DNA from: Gemmatimonadales bacterium | GTDB taxonomy: Bacteria > Gemmatimonadota > Gemmatimonadetes > Longimicrobiales > Gaopeijiaceae | DNA: 32,167 bases | Assembly: GCA_020344755.1 (NCBI GenBank) | Contig: CP070829.1 | Coordinates: 1,676,687-1,708,853 of the forward strand | Direction of reading: 5' to 3' | Shown here: piece after piece, positions 1 through 8,468 of the stretch | Position numbering within the stretch: position 1 is the first letter of the stretch | Layout of the letters: the number at the start of each line of letters is the position of its first letter | Made by a program: the position numbers and the translations under genes | Notes under the pieces: model-generated | Databases searched by the model: none | What the model was told of the DNA's origin: nothing | Seen by the model: the letters and a program-made list of their open reading frames with translations, nothing else

Positions 1-470
1 GGATTCCCCGTGATGCGTCCGCTCAGCTTGCCGAAGGCCACGAACGAGCCGGAGAAGGTCACGGCACCGATGAGCATGGAGATGGCGATGGAGATGCCCA
101 CCGAGAGGGTGAGGAGACTGCCTGTACCCTCCTGGATCCGGACGAACTCCGCGGCTGCGACCAGCGCGGAGGCACCACCACCGAATCCGTTGAAGATTCC
201 CACCATCTCGGGCATGGCGGTCATCTTGACGGTACGGGCGGCCACGGCCCCGATCAGGGACCCCAGCACGATACCGATGAGGATGCCGTTCCAGTTGAGG
301 ACGGGGTCCGAGGGTCGGACGAGGGTTGCCACGATGGCGATGAGCATGGCCAGCGACGCGATGGCGTTCCCGCCCCGAGCCGTCGCCGGCGACTGCATTC
401 TCTTCAGTCCGGTGACGAAGAGGACGGCGGAGATGAGATAGGAGATCTCCACCCAGGTAAAGACGTTCAT
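1..470 (-). CDS. pntB: NAD(P) transhydrogenase subunit beta, N-terminal part (cut by window edge)
   Basis: This is the N-terminal 156 residues of the beta subunit of the proton-translocating transhydrogenase. That inner-membrane enzyme uses proton entry to pass hydride from NADH to NADP+. The frame starts with ATG at 470 (MNVFTWVEISYL) and runs off the left edge, so the NADP-binding domain is not visible. What is visible is hydrophobic and carries two family hallmarks: FNGFGGGASALV after a PEMVG segment, and LIGAVTFSGSFVAFGKL. It lies 18 bp downstream of pntAB and is the third gene of the pntAA-pntAB-pntB operon. The split three-gene arrangement, with alpha in two polypeptides, is common outside enterobacteria. 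The identification is firm, and truncation is due only to the window boundary. Confidence 0.96.
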   Translation of the reverse strand, partial: MNVFTWVEISYLISAVLFVTGLKRMQSPATARGGNAIASLAMLIAIVATLVRPSDPVLNWNGILIGIVLGSLIGAVAARTVKMTAMPEMVGIFNGFGGGASALVAAAEFVRIQEGTGSLLTLSVGISIAISMLIGAVTFSGSFVAFGKLSGRITGN

Positions 471-488
471 GGTCGGTTCCTTTGTCCT

Positions 489-770
489 CTAGTCGTGCTT
501 CTTGAACATGTTGAGCATGCGGTCGGTGACCATGAAGCCGCCCACCACGTTGATCATGGCCATGACCACCGCCACGATCCCCAGGATGGTCCTGAGCTGC
601 GAGCTCTCGGTCTGGGTCACCAGCAGGGCGCCGATGATGGCGATGCCGGAGATGGCGTTGGCCCCGGACATGAGCGGGGTATGCAGCGTGGGAGGCACCT
701 TTCCGATGACCTCACGCCCGGCCAGGGTGGCCAGGACGAACACATACAGTCCGATGATGATCTCACCCAT
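489..770 (-). CDS. pntAB: NAD(P) transhydrogenase subunit alpha part 2 (membrane segment)
   Basis: This 93-residue membrane protein corresponds to the C-terminal membrane part of the alpha subunit, encoded separately here. It contributes helices to the proton channel together with PntB. The sequence begins MGEIIIGLYVFVLATLAGREVI and contains KVPPTLHTPLMSGANAISGI, the conserved motif of this segment, within about three predicted helices. It ends in a short charged tail (MFKKHD). The ATG at 770 lies 3 bp after the stop of the preceding operon gene, so it is probably translated in series with it. Length and motif match the family well. Confidence 0.95.
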   Translation of the reverse strand: MGEIIIGLYVFVLATLAGREVIGKVPPTLHTPLMSGANAISGIAIIGALLVTQTESSQLRTILGIVAVVMAMINVVGGFMVTDRMLNMFKKHD

Positions 771-773
771 GGG

Positions 774-1979
774 TCATTCTCCTGGCTCGGCGGGTGCGGG
801 TGCGGGCTCCGGCGCTTCGGCCGGGGCAGGGAGGGGCGGGAGCCCCAGAGTGTCTCGCACCCGGGGATTCCAGACCTCACCGCCGTGACTCAGGCAGGCG
901 GGGCCCACCACGTCGTTCTCCAGATCCACCACCAGCTCACCGTCCTGGACCATCTCCAGGAGGAACGTGACCACGTTCTTGCCGTACATCTGGCTGGCGT
1001 GCACCGGGATGGTGGACGGGAGGTTGTCCGGACCCATGATGGTGACCCCGTGCCGCTCGACGGTCTGCCCGGCCTGGGACAGCTCACAGTTCCCACCGCT
1101 GATGGCGGCCATGTCGATGATGACCGATCCGGGGTGCATCGACTTCACCATCTCCTCGGTGATGAGCACCGGGGCGGGGCGCCCGGGAATCTGGGCCGTC
1201 GTGATGACGATGTCCGCGTCGTGGATGTGGGCGGCGATGAGCTCCAGCTCCTTCCGGTGCTGCTCTTCGGAGAGCTCCTTGGCGTAGCCACCCTCACCCT
1301 CGGCGGTCACGTCCTCCTCCGTCTCGAGGAACGAGGCGCCCAGGCTCTGCACCTGCTCCTTCACGGCGGGCCGCACGTCGAAGGCCTCGACCTTCGCTCC
1401 GAGCCGGCGAGCCGTCGCGATCGCCTGGAGGCCTGCAACGCCCGCCCCCAGGATCAGCGCTTTCGAAGGGCGGATCGTCCCTGCGGCGGTCATGAACATG
1501 GGCATCAGCTTCGGGAGGTGATCCGCCGCCATGAGCACGGCCTTGTACCCGGCCACCGTCGCCTGCGATGACAGTGCGTCCATCCGCTGAGCACGGGTCG
1601 TCCGGGGAATGAGCTCCATCGCAAAGGCACTCAGACCCGCGTCGGCCATGGCCTTGGCCCGCTCCGGACTGCCGAGGGGATCCATGAACGAGACCACCAC
1701 GGTTCCTTTCGGGAGGCCCCCCAGGTCCCCGGGGCCGGATCCCTCGGGCCGCGGCTGCACTCCGAGCAGAACCGAAGCCCCCTCCAGTGTCGATGCGGCG
1801 TCTGGCGCGATGGTGGCGCCGGCCTCCTGGTACTCACTGTCCGATATGGAAGCGGGGGCTCCCGCCCCCGACTGCACCGTCACTTCGGCGCCAGCTTTCA
1901 GAAGTTCCTTCAGACTGGCGGGCACGAGGGCCACCCGGCGTTCATCCGGATGCGCCTCCGCCAATACGGCGACCTTCAC
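774..1979 (-). CDS. pntAA: NAD(P) transhydrogenase subunit alpha part 1 (NAD-binding)
   Basis: This is the 401-residue soluble NAD(H)-binding domain (dI) of transhydrogenase, related to alanine dehydrogenase. From the N-terminus it shows KVAVLAEAHPDERRVALVP, then RTTRAQRMDALSSQA (about 126-140), then the Rossmann segment LILGAGVAGLQAIATARRLGA (from about 175) with the acidic residue of FDVRP near 201. A proline/alanine-rich tail follows. I chose the GTG at 1979 because a G-rich ribosome-binding stretch lies just upstream and the family starts at this point. The open frame continues to 2180, but that extension looks non-coding. It is the first gene of a three-gene operon, transcribed away from the amidase gene. 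Confidence 0.95.
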   Translation of the reverse strand: MKVAVLAEAHPDERRVALVPASLKELLKAGAEVTVQSGAGAPASISDSEYQEAGATIAPDAASTLEGASVLLGVQPRPEGSGPGDLGGLPKGTVVVSFMDPLGSPERAKAMADAGLSAFAMELIPRTTRAQRMDALSSQATVAGYKAVLMAADHLPKLMPMFMTAAGTIRPSKALILGAGVAGLQAIATARRLGAKVEAFDVRPAVKEQVQSLGASFLETEEDVTAEGEGGYAKELSEEQHRKELELIAAHIHDADIVITTAQIPGRPAPVLITEEMVKSMHPGSVIIDMAAISGGNCELSQAGQTVERHGVTIMGPDNLPSTIPVHASQMYGKNVVTFLLEMVQDGELVVDLENDVVGPACLSHGGEVWNPRVRDTLGLPPLPAPAEAPEPAPAPAEPGE

Positions 1980-2287
1980 ATTTCCCCCCTGGTTTTGGCG
2001 GGTTCCTGCCGGGTTCGAGCCCGGCGCTGCGACCTTAACCGGTCGCGACAGCCTATTTCGGCCCGAAAGCTGCCACAAGGGCACCCCGCACTCCGTGGGG
2101 GAATGCCCGAGACCGGGTGGAGGGCATCCCCCTACAGGAAAGGCGAGGAGCGCGGGGCGCTCGCGGCTCGAGACCCCCACCCCCTCGAGAGGCCGGAATC
2201 CATCGAGCTTGCCGAGGCCGGAGGGGGACGATCACTTAGCGAACCGCCGATGCCCGCCTCTCTGTCGCCACTTCGACCCCGACCTTC
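1980..2287. promoter_or_regulatory. Divergent spacer between pntAA and the amidase gene
   Basis: This 308-bp spacer contains no convincing gene and must hold the 5' control regions of two divergent transcripts. On the minus strand, TTGTGG (2078-2073) and TAGGCT (2055-2050) are separated by 17 bp and could be a weak pntAA promoter. A 6-bp hairpin with a TTCGAG loop lies at 2008-2025, inside the predicted pntAA leader. I see no clear promoter or Shine-Dalgarno sequence for the amidase on the plus strand. The promoter assignment is a weak match by eye. Confidence 0.35.
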
Positions 2288-3997
2288 ATGCGCCTGCCAT
2301 CTTCACCCCGACCCGGCCTCGATCGTCGGGGCTTCATGGCCTACTTCTCCGCCCTGGGCCTGGGTGGGACGCTCCTCCCCGGCATCCTCTGGGCCCGACT
2401 CCAGGAAGCCCCGCTCAGCGCGGAGGTGGTCGCCGAGGCCGCAAAGCTCGCCGGTCTCTCCTTCACCGACCTGGAGCGCGACATGATGGTGGAGGGGCTG
2501 GAGAACAACCGTCGGGCGTATCTCGCGCTTCGGGCACGGTCGATCCCCAACGACGTGCCCCCGGCGGTTCAGTTCGATCCCCAGCTCCCGGGCACCGAGC
2601 CCCAGGTCACAGACCGGCCCTTCATTCGGAGCCGGCCGGGTCCGGTACTGAAGCCCGGTACCGTAGAGGAAGTCGCCTTCTGGCCGGTGACCTTGCTCTC
2701 GGAGCTGGTGAGGACCCGCCAGGTCTCCTCGGTTGAGCTCACGAACATGTATCTGGACCGGCTCGAGCGATTCGGTCCGGAGCTGGAGGCGGTGATCACC
2801 CTGACCCGAGACCGAGCTCTCTGGCAGGCCCGGGAGGCGGATCGCGAGATCGCCCACGGTCGGTATCGTGGTCCGCTCCACGGGATCCCGTGGGGAGCGA
2901 AGGACCTCCTCGCCGTCCCCGGCTACCCCACGACCTGGGGCGCCATGCCCTTCGCCAGCCAGGAGCTGAGCTCCACGGCAACGGTGGTTCGGCGCCTCGA
3001 CGAGGCGGGAGCGGTCCTGGTCGCGAAGCTGACCCTGGGAGCGCTGGCCATGGGGGACTACTGGTTCGGCGGCCGGACTCGGAACCCGTGGAATCTGGAG
3101 CAGGGGAGCTCTGGCTCTTCGGCGGGATCCGCCGCCGCCACCGTGGCGGGCCTCGTGGGCTTCAGCATCGGGAGCGAGACCCTGGGTTCCATCGTCTCGC
3201 CGTCCACTCGGACCGGGGCGACCGGTCTCAGACCCACCTTCGGTCGGGTGAGCCGCGCCGGGGCCATGGCCCTCTCGTGGAGCATGGACAAGCTGGGGCC
3301 CATCTGCCGGAGCGTGGAGGATTGTGCCCTGGTGCTCGACGCGATCCGCGGAGCCGATGGGCGTGATCCCACCGCCCGGGACGTTCCGTTCCCGTGGGAT
3401 GGCGAGGCGGGGGTGGAAGGTTTGCGGGTGGGGTACGACCCGGCGGCCTTCGAAGGGGATGGGACCTCGGCTCCCTTCGACCGGGCGGCCCTGGACGTCC
3501 TCCGAGGCATGGACGTCGAACTCGTTCCCCTTCCTTTGCCCCACGAGGACTTTCCCCTGGGTGCCCTGCGGGTCATCCTCAGTGCCGAGGCCGCGGCGGC
3601 CTTCGACGACCTGACCCGATCCGGACAGGACGACGAACTCGTGCGGCAGACGCCCGGGAGTTGGCCCAACTCCTTCCGAACCGCCCGCTTCATCCCCGCG
3701 GTGGAGTACATTCAGGCCAACCGCGTGCGCAGCATGGTGATGGGGGCCATGCACGGAGCCATGTCCTCGGTGGACGTGCTGGTCACTCCCTCTTTCGCCG
3801 ACGGTGTGCTCCTCATGACCAACCTGACCGGGCACCCCGCCGTGGTGCTTCCCAGCGGCTTCACCGAAGAGGAGACTCCCGTGAGTTTTTCCTTCGTCGG
3901 AGGGCTCTGGAAGGACGCGGAGGCACTGCGGGTGGCTCAGGCGTACCAGGAGGCCACCGACCACCACCTGCGGCACCCCGCCCGGTTCGAACGCTGA
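2288..3997 (+). CDS. Amidase-signature hydrolase with predicted Tat signal
   Basis: This 569-residue member of the amidase signature family (GatA/FAAH fold) would hydrolyse a carboxamide; the substrate cannot be read from sequence. The triad is recognisable: Lys205 in GIPWGAKDLL, the cis-Ser at about 277 in the GSSGSSAGS loop, and nucleophile Ser301 in GSETLGSI. The two serines are 24 residues apart, as in FAAH. The C-terminus has the usual GHPAVVLPSGF segment. The N-terminus carries LDRRGFMAYFSALGLGGTLL, which resembles a twin-arginine export signal, so the enzyme is probably periplasmic or secreted. Residues about 40-130 precede the amidase core and are not assigned. It is not expected to be GatA, because no gatB/gatC lie nearby and the protein is exported. 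The ATG lacks an obvious ribosome-binding site. Confidence 0.88.
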   Translation: MRLPSSPRPGLDRRGFMAYFSALGLGGTLLPGILWARLQEAPLSAEVVAEAAKLAGLSFTDLERDMMVEGLENNRRAYLALRARSIPNDVPPAVQFDPQLPGTEPQVTDRPFIRSRPGPVLKPGTVEEVAFWPVTLLSELVRTRQVSSVELTNMYLDRLERFGPELEAVITLTRDRALWQAREADREIAHGRYRGPLHGIPWGAKDLLAVPGYPTTWGAMPFASQELSSTATVVRRLDEAGAVLVAKLTLGALAMGDYWFGGRTRNPWNLEQGSSGSSAGSAAATVAGLVGFSIGSETLGSIVSPSTRTGATGLRPTFGRVSRAGAMALSWSMDKLGPICRSVEDCALVLDAIRGADGRDPTARDVPFPWDGEAGVEGLRVGYDPAAFEGDGTSAPFDRAALDVLRGMDVELVPLPLPHEDFPLGALRVILSAEAAAAFDDLTRSGQDDELVRQTPGSWPNSFRTARFIPAVEYIQANRVRSMVMGAMHGAMSSVDVLVTPSFADGVLLMTNLTGHPAVVLPSGFTEEETPVSFSFVGGLWKDAEALRVAQAYQEATDHHLRHPARFER

Positions 3998-4052
3998 GCC
4001 CCGGCCGGGGTTGGGGAGGACCCCGCCGTCCATCTCGGTAGCCGAGGGTGGC

Positions 4053-4075
4053 TCCGGGGCCCGATTGGCCCCGGA
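4053..4075. terminator. Perfect 9-bp hairpin between amidase and comM genes
   Basis: Positions 4053-4061 pair perfectly with 4067-4075 around a CGATT loop. The hairpin lies in the 124-bp spacer after the amidase stop. There is no T-run on either side, so it is not a canonical intrinsic terminator. It could be a U-tract-independent terminator or an mRNA-stabilising stem. Such stems are easier to form by chance in GC-rich DNA. Confidence 0.4.
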
Positions 4076-4121
4076 CCCCGGGGGCCATGGAGCCGCCCGG
4101 TACGGGAGTCGAGTGTCCACC

Positions 4122-5639
4122 ATGCTCACCCGCGTGCGGACCGCCGGACTCCTGGGTGTGGACGCCCTTCCCGTGACCGTGGAGGTCGGCCTCACCTCCG
4201 GGCTGCCTACCTTCACGGTGGTGGGACTTCCCCAGAGCGCCGTCCGGGAAGGCAGGGAACGGGTCCTGTCGGCGCTTCGGCACCTGGGAGTGGCCCTCCC
4301 GCCCCAGCGCATCACCGTCAACCTCGCTCCCGCCGACCAGCCGAAGGAGGGGACGGGCTTCGACCTGCCGTTGGCAGTGGCCCTCCTGGTGGCAGCGGGA
4401 GCCGTCACCCCGGATGCCGTTCGCGACATGGGATTCACCGGAGAGCTCGGACTGGACGGACGGATCCGCCCGATTCGTGGGGTCCTCTCACGGGCCCTGG
4501 GTTGCAGGGAGGCGGGGGCCCGGGAGCTCGTCGTACCGCACGCCAATCTCCGCGAGGCGAAAGCCGTTCCCGGCCTTACCGTCCGCTGGGCGAGTGATCT
4601 GGGCGAGCTCCGGGATTGTCTCAACGGTGAACGGGAATGGCCCGCCTCGCCCCGTTCTCCTTCACGTCCGTGCCGCAGCTTCCCGCCCGACCTGGCCGAC
4701 GTCCGGGGCCAGGCTCTCGCCCGGCGAGCCCTCGAGGTGGCGGCCGCCGGGGGTCACAACCTGTTGTTGGTGGGCTCACCCGGCGTGGGCAAGACACTCC
4801 TGGCTCGCCGTCTCCCCGGGTTGCTTCCTCCCCTCTCCAGGTCGGAGGCGGTGGAGGTCACTCGGGTCCTCTCGGCGGTGGGCCAGCTGCCGGAGGGCGC
4901 GGGCCTGGTGCGGGATCGTCCATTTCGGGCCCCGCACCACTCGGTCAGCGATGCGGGTCTGATCGGAGGAGGTAGCCCACCCCGTCCCGGCGAGGTGACC
5001 CTCGCCCACCGGGGGGTCCTCTTCCTGGACGAACTCCCCGAGTTCCGGCGACGAGCCCTGGAACTCCTCCGCCAGCCGTTGGAGTCCGGATCGGTACGCC
5101 TGGCCCGGGCTCGCGGCGCCTTCGAGTTCCCCGCCCGGGTCACCCTCGTCGCCGCGATGAACCCCTGTCCCTGTGGATTCCTCGGCCACCCATCTCGAGA
5201 ATGCCGTTGCGGTCCCGCTGCCATCGAGCGCTACCGGGGACGCGTCTCCGGTCCGCTGCTCGACCGAATCGACCTGCAGGTGACCGTGTCTCCGGTGGTC
5301 GCCGGCCTGTGGGAGGGCCCTCCGGGGGAGGGTACTCAACCGGTGCGGGAGCGGGTGCGGCGGGCCCGCGACCGACAGCGGGGGCGGTTCGGCGAAACCG
5401 GTCCGAGCTGCAATGCGGAGATGGATCCGGCGCTGCTGCGGGAGCACGTGGAGGTGCCCCGGGGAGTCGCCGGACTGCTGCAGCGGGCCCAGGACCGGCT
5501 GGGACTCTCCCCCCGTGCCTACCACCGATTGCTCAAGGTGGCCCGGACCCTCGCCGACCTGGAGGGCGTGGACGGCATCCGTGAAGAACACGCGGCGGAG
5601 GCCATCCACTTCCGGGAGTTGGACCGGCCGGTGCGGTAA
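4122..5639 (+). CDS. comM: ComM/YifB family Mg-chelatase-like AAA+ ATPase
   Basis: The 505-residue protein matches the length of ComM/YifB. In naturally transformable bacteria ComM is a hexameric helicase that promotes branch migration during integration of incoming DNA; the YifB role elsewhere is less clear. The N-terminal ChlI-like domain starts MLTRVRTAGLLGVDALPVTVE and includes FTVVGLPQSAVRE. The AAA+ core has Walker A GSPGVGKT (about 218-225) and Walker B VLFLDELPEF (about 299-308). The Cys-rich NPCPCGFLGHP...CRC hallmark lies near 350, followed by the C-terminal lid. I preferred ATG 4122 to upstream in-frame starts because the family begins exactly here; GTG 4113 is an alternative. No other competence gene is visible in the window. 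Confidence 0.93.
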   Translation: MLTRVRTAGLLGVDALPVTVEVGLTSGLPTFTVVGLPQSAVREGRERVLSALRHLGVALPPQRITVNLAPADQPKEGTGFDLPLAVALLVAAGAVTPDAVRDMGFTGELGLDGRIRPIRGVLSRALGCREAGARELVVPHANLREAKAVPGLTVRWASDLGELRDCLNGEREWPASPRSPSRPCRSFPPDLADVRGQALARRALEVAAAGGHNLLLVGSPGVGKTLLARRLPGLLPPLSRSEAVEVTRVLSAVGQLPEGAGLVRDRPFRAPHHSVSDAGLIGGGSPPRPGEVTLAHRGVLFLDELPEFRRRALELLRQPLESGSVRLARARGAFEFPARVTLVAAMNPCPCGFLGHPSRECRCGPAAIERYRGRVSGPLLDRIDLQVTVSPVVAGLWEGPPGEGTQPVRERVRRARDRQRGRFGETGPSCNAEMDPALLREHVEVPRGVAGLLQRAQDRLGLSPRAYHRLLKVARTLADLEGVDGIREEHAAEAIHFRELDRPVR

Positions 5640-5656
5640 GCCATCTTCCGGCCACC

Positions 5657-6601
5657 ATGATTGCACCGTCTCCGGGGGACTCGACACCCCGGGATCCTTC
5701 CACGCTGCGGGTGGCGTTGGCCTTTGCCGCCGTCTACCTGGTCTGGGGCTCCACCTACCTGGCGATTCGCTTCGCCATCGAGACGGTGCCGCCCTTCACC
5801 ATGGCGGCGGTGCGTTTCCTGATCGCGGGAGCCCTGCTCTACGTCTGGGCACGGCTCCGTGGAGCCGCGCGCCCTTCGCGGCGGGAATGGCGCGACGCCC
5901 TCGTGGTGGGGGGGCTTCTCCTCCTGGGTGGCAACGGGGCCGTGGTCTGGGCGGAACAATGGGTGGCGTCCGGGCTCACGGCGCTCCTGGTCGCGACGGT
6001 ACCCCTCTGGATGGTTCTGCTGGATTGGCTGTGGGCGGGGGCTCCCCGGCCCGGCGTCTGGTCCTGGTTCGGGCTGCTGTGGGGCCTCTTCGGCGTTTGG
6101 CTCCTGGTGGGGACCCAGGGAAACGGGGTTCTCACCGGCCCGGCCCTCGTGGGAGGGATCGTCGTCCTCGCCGGCGCGCTTTCCTGGGCCTGGGGCTCCA
6201 TCCTCTCACGGTCGATGCAGTTCCCCTCCGGTCCCGGGATGTCCACCTCTCTCCAGATGCTCGCGGGAGGGACGATGCTCTGCGGTGCGGGAGCCCTCTC
6301 CGGCGAATGGTCCAGCTGGGCGCCGGCGGGAACGTCGCTCAAGTCGATCCTGGCGCTGGGCTACCTGATCGTATTCGGGGCGATGGTGGGGTACGCGGCC
6401 TACATCTGGCTCCTCCGGGTGTCCACTCCGGGGCGGGTGGCCACCTACGCCTATGTGAATCCGGTGGTCGCGCTTCTACTGGGTTGGGCCCTCGCGGACG
6501 AGCCGCTCTCCCTTCGCACCCTCGCGGCCGCCTTCGTGATCCTCTCGGCCGTGGTGGTACTCAGCAGGGTGTCCGCACCCTCGCGGCCGAGGCCTCGCTG
6601 A
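5657..6601 (+). CDS. EamA/DMT-family transporter
   Basis: This 314-residue inner-membrane protein has about ten hydrophobic helices in two EamA repeats (roughly 15-145 and 160-300). The first contains VYLVWGSTYLAIRFAIETVPPFTMAAVRFLIAG, a typical RhaT/YedA-type opening, and the second ends with TYAYVNPVVALLLGWALADEPL. Family members export metabolites or amino acids, but substrate cannot be predicted from these motifs. It begins 17 bp after comM and may share its transcript. The start has no strong ribosome-binding site, but the first helix begins soon after residue 15, so the start cannot be far wrong. Confidence 0.88.
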   Translation: MIAPSPGDSTPRDPSTLRVALAFAAVYLVWGSTYLAIRFAIETVPPFTMAAVRFLIAGALLYVWARLRGAARPSRREWRDALVVGGLLLLGGNGAVVWAEQWVASGLTALLVATVPLWMVLLDWLWAGAPRPGVWSWFGLLWGLFGVWLLVGTQGNGVLTGPALVGGIVVLAGALSWAWGSILSRSMQFPSGPGMSTSLQMLAGGTMLCGAGALSGEWSSWAPAGTSLKSILALGYLIVFGAMVGYAAYIWLLRVSTPGRVATYAYVNPVVALLLGWALADEPLSLRTLAAAFVILSAVVVLSRVSAPSRPRPR

Positions 6602-6704
6602 CCCTGGGCAAGGAACGGGTGCCGCCAGCCACCGGGACCCTCCAGCGCGCTGCGCGGTAAGGCTAGAGGACCGTCCGAGGTCCGGTTCCTTCTTGGCCCC
6701 CTCC

Positions 6705-7859
6705 ATGATTCACTACCTGGACTACGCAGCCACCACTGCGGTTCGGCCTCCCGAGGTTGCCGCCGCCATGGCCCGGTATGTCTCCGAGTTGGGTGCCACC
6801 CCGGGGCGGGGAGGGCATCGACTCTCTGTCGAAGCCGGCCGAATTGTTCTGGAGGCTCGGAGAAGTGTGGCCCAGGTCCTCGGGCTGCCCGGGGATGCAG
6901 GGCGGGTCACCTTCGGCATCAACGCCACGCAGGGGATCAACACGGCGCTTCAAGGAGTCCTCCAACCGGGCGATGCCCTGGTGGTGACGGCCTTCGACCA
7001 CAATGCCGTCCTCCGGCCCGCCCATCGGCTCGCTCGGGACCGGGGGGTCGAGATCCGCATGGTGCCCGGCGAGAGTGACGGGTCCCTGGACGAGGACGCG
7101 TACGCGGCTGCACTCCAGGGGGCCAGGATGGTGGTGTTGAACGCCGTGTCCAACGTCCTCGGTACCCGACTCCCGGTGGAGCGCCTCGCGGCCCAGGCCC
7201 GTGATGCGGGAGCCCTGGTTCTGGTGGACACGGCCCAATCCGGGGGGCACGTGCCCCTGGACCTCTCGGGTGCCGACCTCGTGGCGTTCACCGGCCACAA
7301 GGGCCTGCTGGGGCCTCAGGGCACGGGCGGCCTATGGGTCCGGGAGGGCTGTCCAGTCCGTCCGTTGATCCAGGGTGGGACGGGAGGCGACTCGCTGGAT
7401 CCCGAGATGCCCGAAGCCTACCCGGATCATCTGGAAGCCGGCACGCTGAACGGCCCGGGGCTCGCGGGGCTCGTGGCGGGCTGCCGGGTGGTCGCCCGCG
7501 AGGGAGTCGAGGCCATCCACCATCGGGAGCGTGGGCTGAAGGCCCGGCTCCACGATGGCCTGTCGTCCATTCCGGGCATCCGCGTCCTGAGCCCCCCCGA
7601 TCCGCGGGGTGCGGGGATCGTCACTCTGGTCTCGGACCGGACGGACCCGGCGAGCCTCGCGCACCGGCTCGACCGGGAGTACGGGATTCTTGCCCGTTCG
7701 GGACTCCACTGTGCCCCCGAGGCGCACCGGCTCCTGGGCACCGCGCGCACGGGGGCCTTGCGCGTCTCTGTAGGTTGGGCCTCGGTCGGGGAGGACGTGG
7801 ACAGGGTTCTTCGGAGCCTGGACGCTCTGGTTCGGTCTCCGGTCGCTTCCTCACGATGA
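6705..7859 (+). CDS. Cysteine desulfurase-like class V aminotransferase
   Basis: This 384-residue PLP enzyme of the NifS/SufS/Csd group probably removes sulfur from cysteine as an enzyme-bound persulfide. It begins MIHYLDYAATTAVRPPEV, the usual opening for cysteine desulfurases. His99 (AFDHNAVLRP) would stack on PLP. Asp175 and Gln178 lie in VDTAQSGG. Lys199 in FTGHKGLLGPQGTGG is the Schiff-base lysine. Cys336 in RSGLHCAPEAHRLLGT is the expected persulfide cysteine. It resembles the Csd-related subgroup more than housekeeping IscS. No IscU, SufU or SufBCD partner lies nearby. I chose ATG 6705 over TTG 6693 because the family starts here. Its stop overlaps the next start (ATGA), so the two are probably translationally coupled. 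Confidence 0.88.
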   Translation: MIHYLDYAATTAVRPPEVAAAMARYVSELGATPGRGGHRLSVEAGRIVLEARRSVAQVLGLPGDAGRVTFGINATQGINTALQGVLQPGDALVVTAFDHNAVLRPAHRLARDRGVEIRMVPGESDGSLDEDAYAAALQGARMVVLNAVSNVLGTRLPVERLAAQARDAGALVLVDTAQSGGHVPLDLSGADLVAFTGHKGLLGPQGTGGLWVREGCPVRPLIQGGTGGDSLDPEMPEAYPDHLEAGTLNGPGLAGLVAGCRVVAREGVEAIHHRERGLKARLHDGLSSIPGIRVLSPPDPRGAGIVTLVSDRTDPASLAHRLDREYGILARSGLHCAPEAHRLLGTARTGALRVSVGWASVGEDVDRVLRSLDALVRSPVASSR

Positions 7860-8467
7860 ACCGCCGTCCGCCCAGCGACGAGCACAGCAACCGAATGCCC
7901 ATGCGTTTGTTTCTCGCTTTGAACCTTCCCAAGAAGGAGCGCCAACGCATCGAGCGGGCCGCGCGGCCGCTGCGGGAACAGGACCTCCCGGTGCGATGGG
8001 TGGACCTGGACAACTTCCACATCACCCTGAAGTTCCTGGGGGATGTTCGGCCCGAACGGGTGGAGTCGGTTCAGGAGATCATGGAGAGGGTGGCCGCCAG
8101 CACCGTCCCGTTCCAGGCCACCGTGGACGGGTTCGGGGCATTTCCCACCATCCGGAAGCCCAGCGTGCTTTGGGCCCGAGTGGGTGCGACACCCGAGCTG
8201 CGCTGCCTCAAGCAGGACCTGGAATGGGCCCTGGCGGAGCTGGGATTCGAGAAGGAGACGAGGGCGTTCCATCCCCACCTGACCCTCGGAAGAGCGAGCG
8301 GCGGTGGAGGTGCCGGCGCCTTCCGCGGTCTGGATGAGCTCACCGCCTCCCTCGAGGTCGAGTCGCAGTTCACCGTTCGTACGGTGGATCTGATGCGGAG
8401 CCAGACGGGGAGGAACGGTCCCCGCTACTCGGTGCTGCACAAGGCGCGCCTGAGTGGAGAGGGCTGA
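7856..8467 (+). CDS. thpR: RNA 2',3'-cyclic phosphodiesterase (ThpR/LigT family)
   Basis: This 203-residue 2H phosphoesterase would open 2',3'-cyclic phosphates on RNA ends; some members also join tRNA halves in vitro. Both catalytic HxTx motifs are present: HITLKFLG (His55, Thr57) and HLTLGRA (His141, Thr143), counted from the chosen start. The family core begins MRLFLALNLPKKERQ. I chose ATG 7856 because it overlaps the preceding stop as ATGA. ATG 7895 or 7901 would give a protein closer to the usual length of about 180-190 residues and is equally possible. It sits inside the desulfurase-to-NtrX cluster. Confidence 0.88.
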   Translation: MNRRPPSDEHSNRMPMRLFLALNLPKKERQRIERAARPLREQDLPVRWVDLDNFHITLKFLGDVRPERVESVQEIMERVAASTVPFQATVDGFGAFPTIRKPSVLWARVGATPELRCLKQDLEWALAELGFEKETRAFHPHLTLGRASGGGGAGAFRGLDELTASLEVESQFTVRTVDLMRSQTGRNGPRYSVLHKARLSGEG

Positions 8468-8468
8468 A

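Noticed and set aside
2008..2025. GGTTCGAGCC hairpin resembling a tRNA T-arm
   Set aside because: The stem closes with 6 bp around a 6-nt loop; with the required 7-nt T-loop the stem does not pair, and no acceptor or anticodon arm can be placed on either strand.
1980..2180. N-terminal extension of PntAA
   Set aside because: Family homology begins exactly at GTG 1979 and the upstream residues look like random GC-rich translation.
2303..4624. Long minus-strand open frame (about 770 codons) opposite the amidase and comM genes
   Set aside because: It has no recognisable domain, is rich in Arg/Gly/Pro/His, and lies opposite two well-supported genes. It reflects GC bias at third positions.
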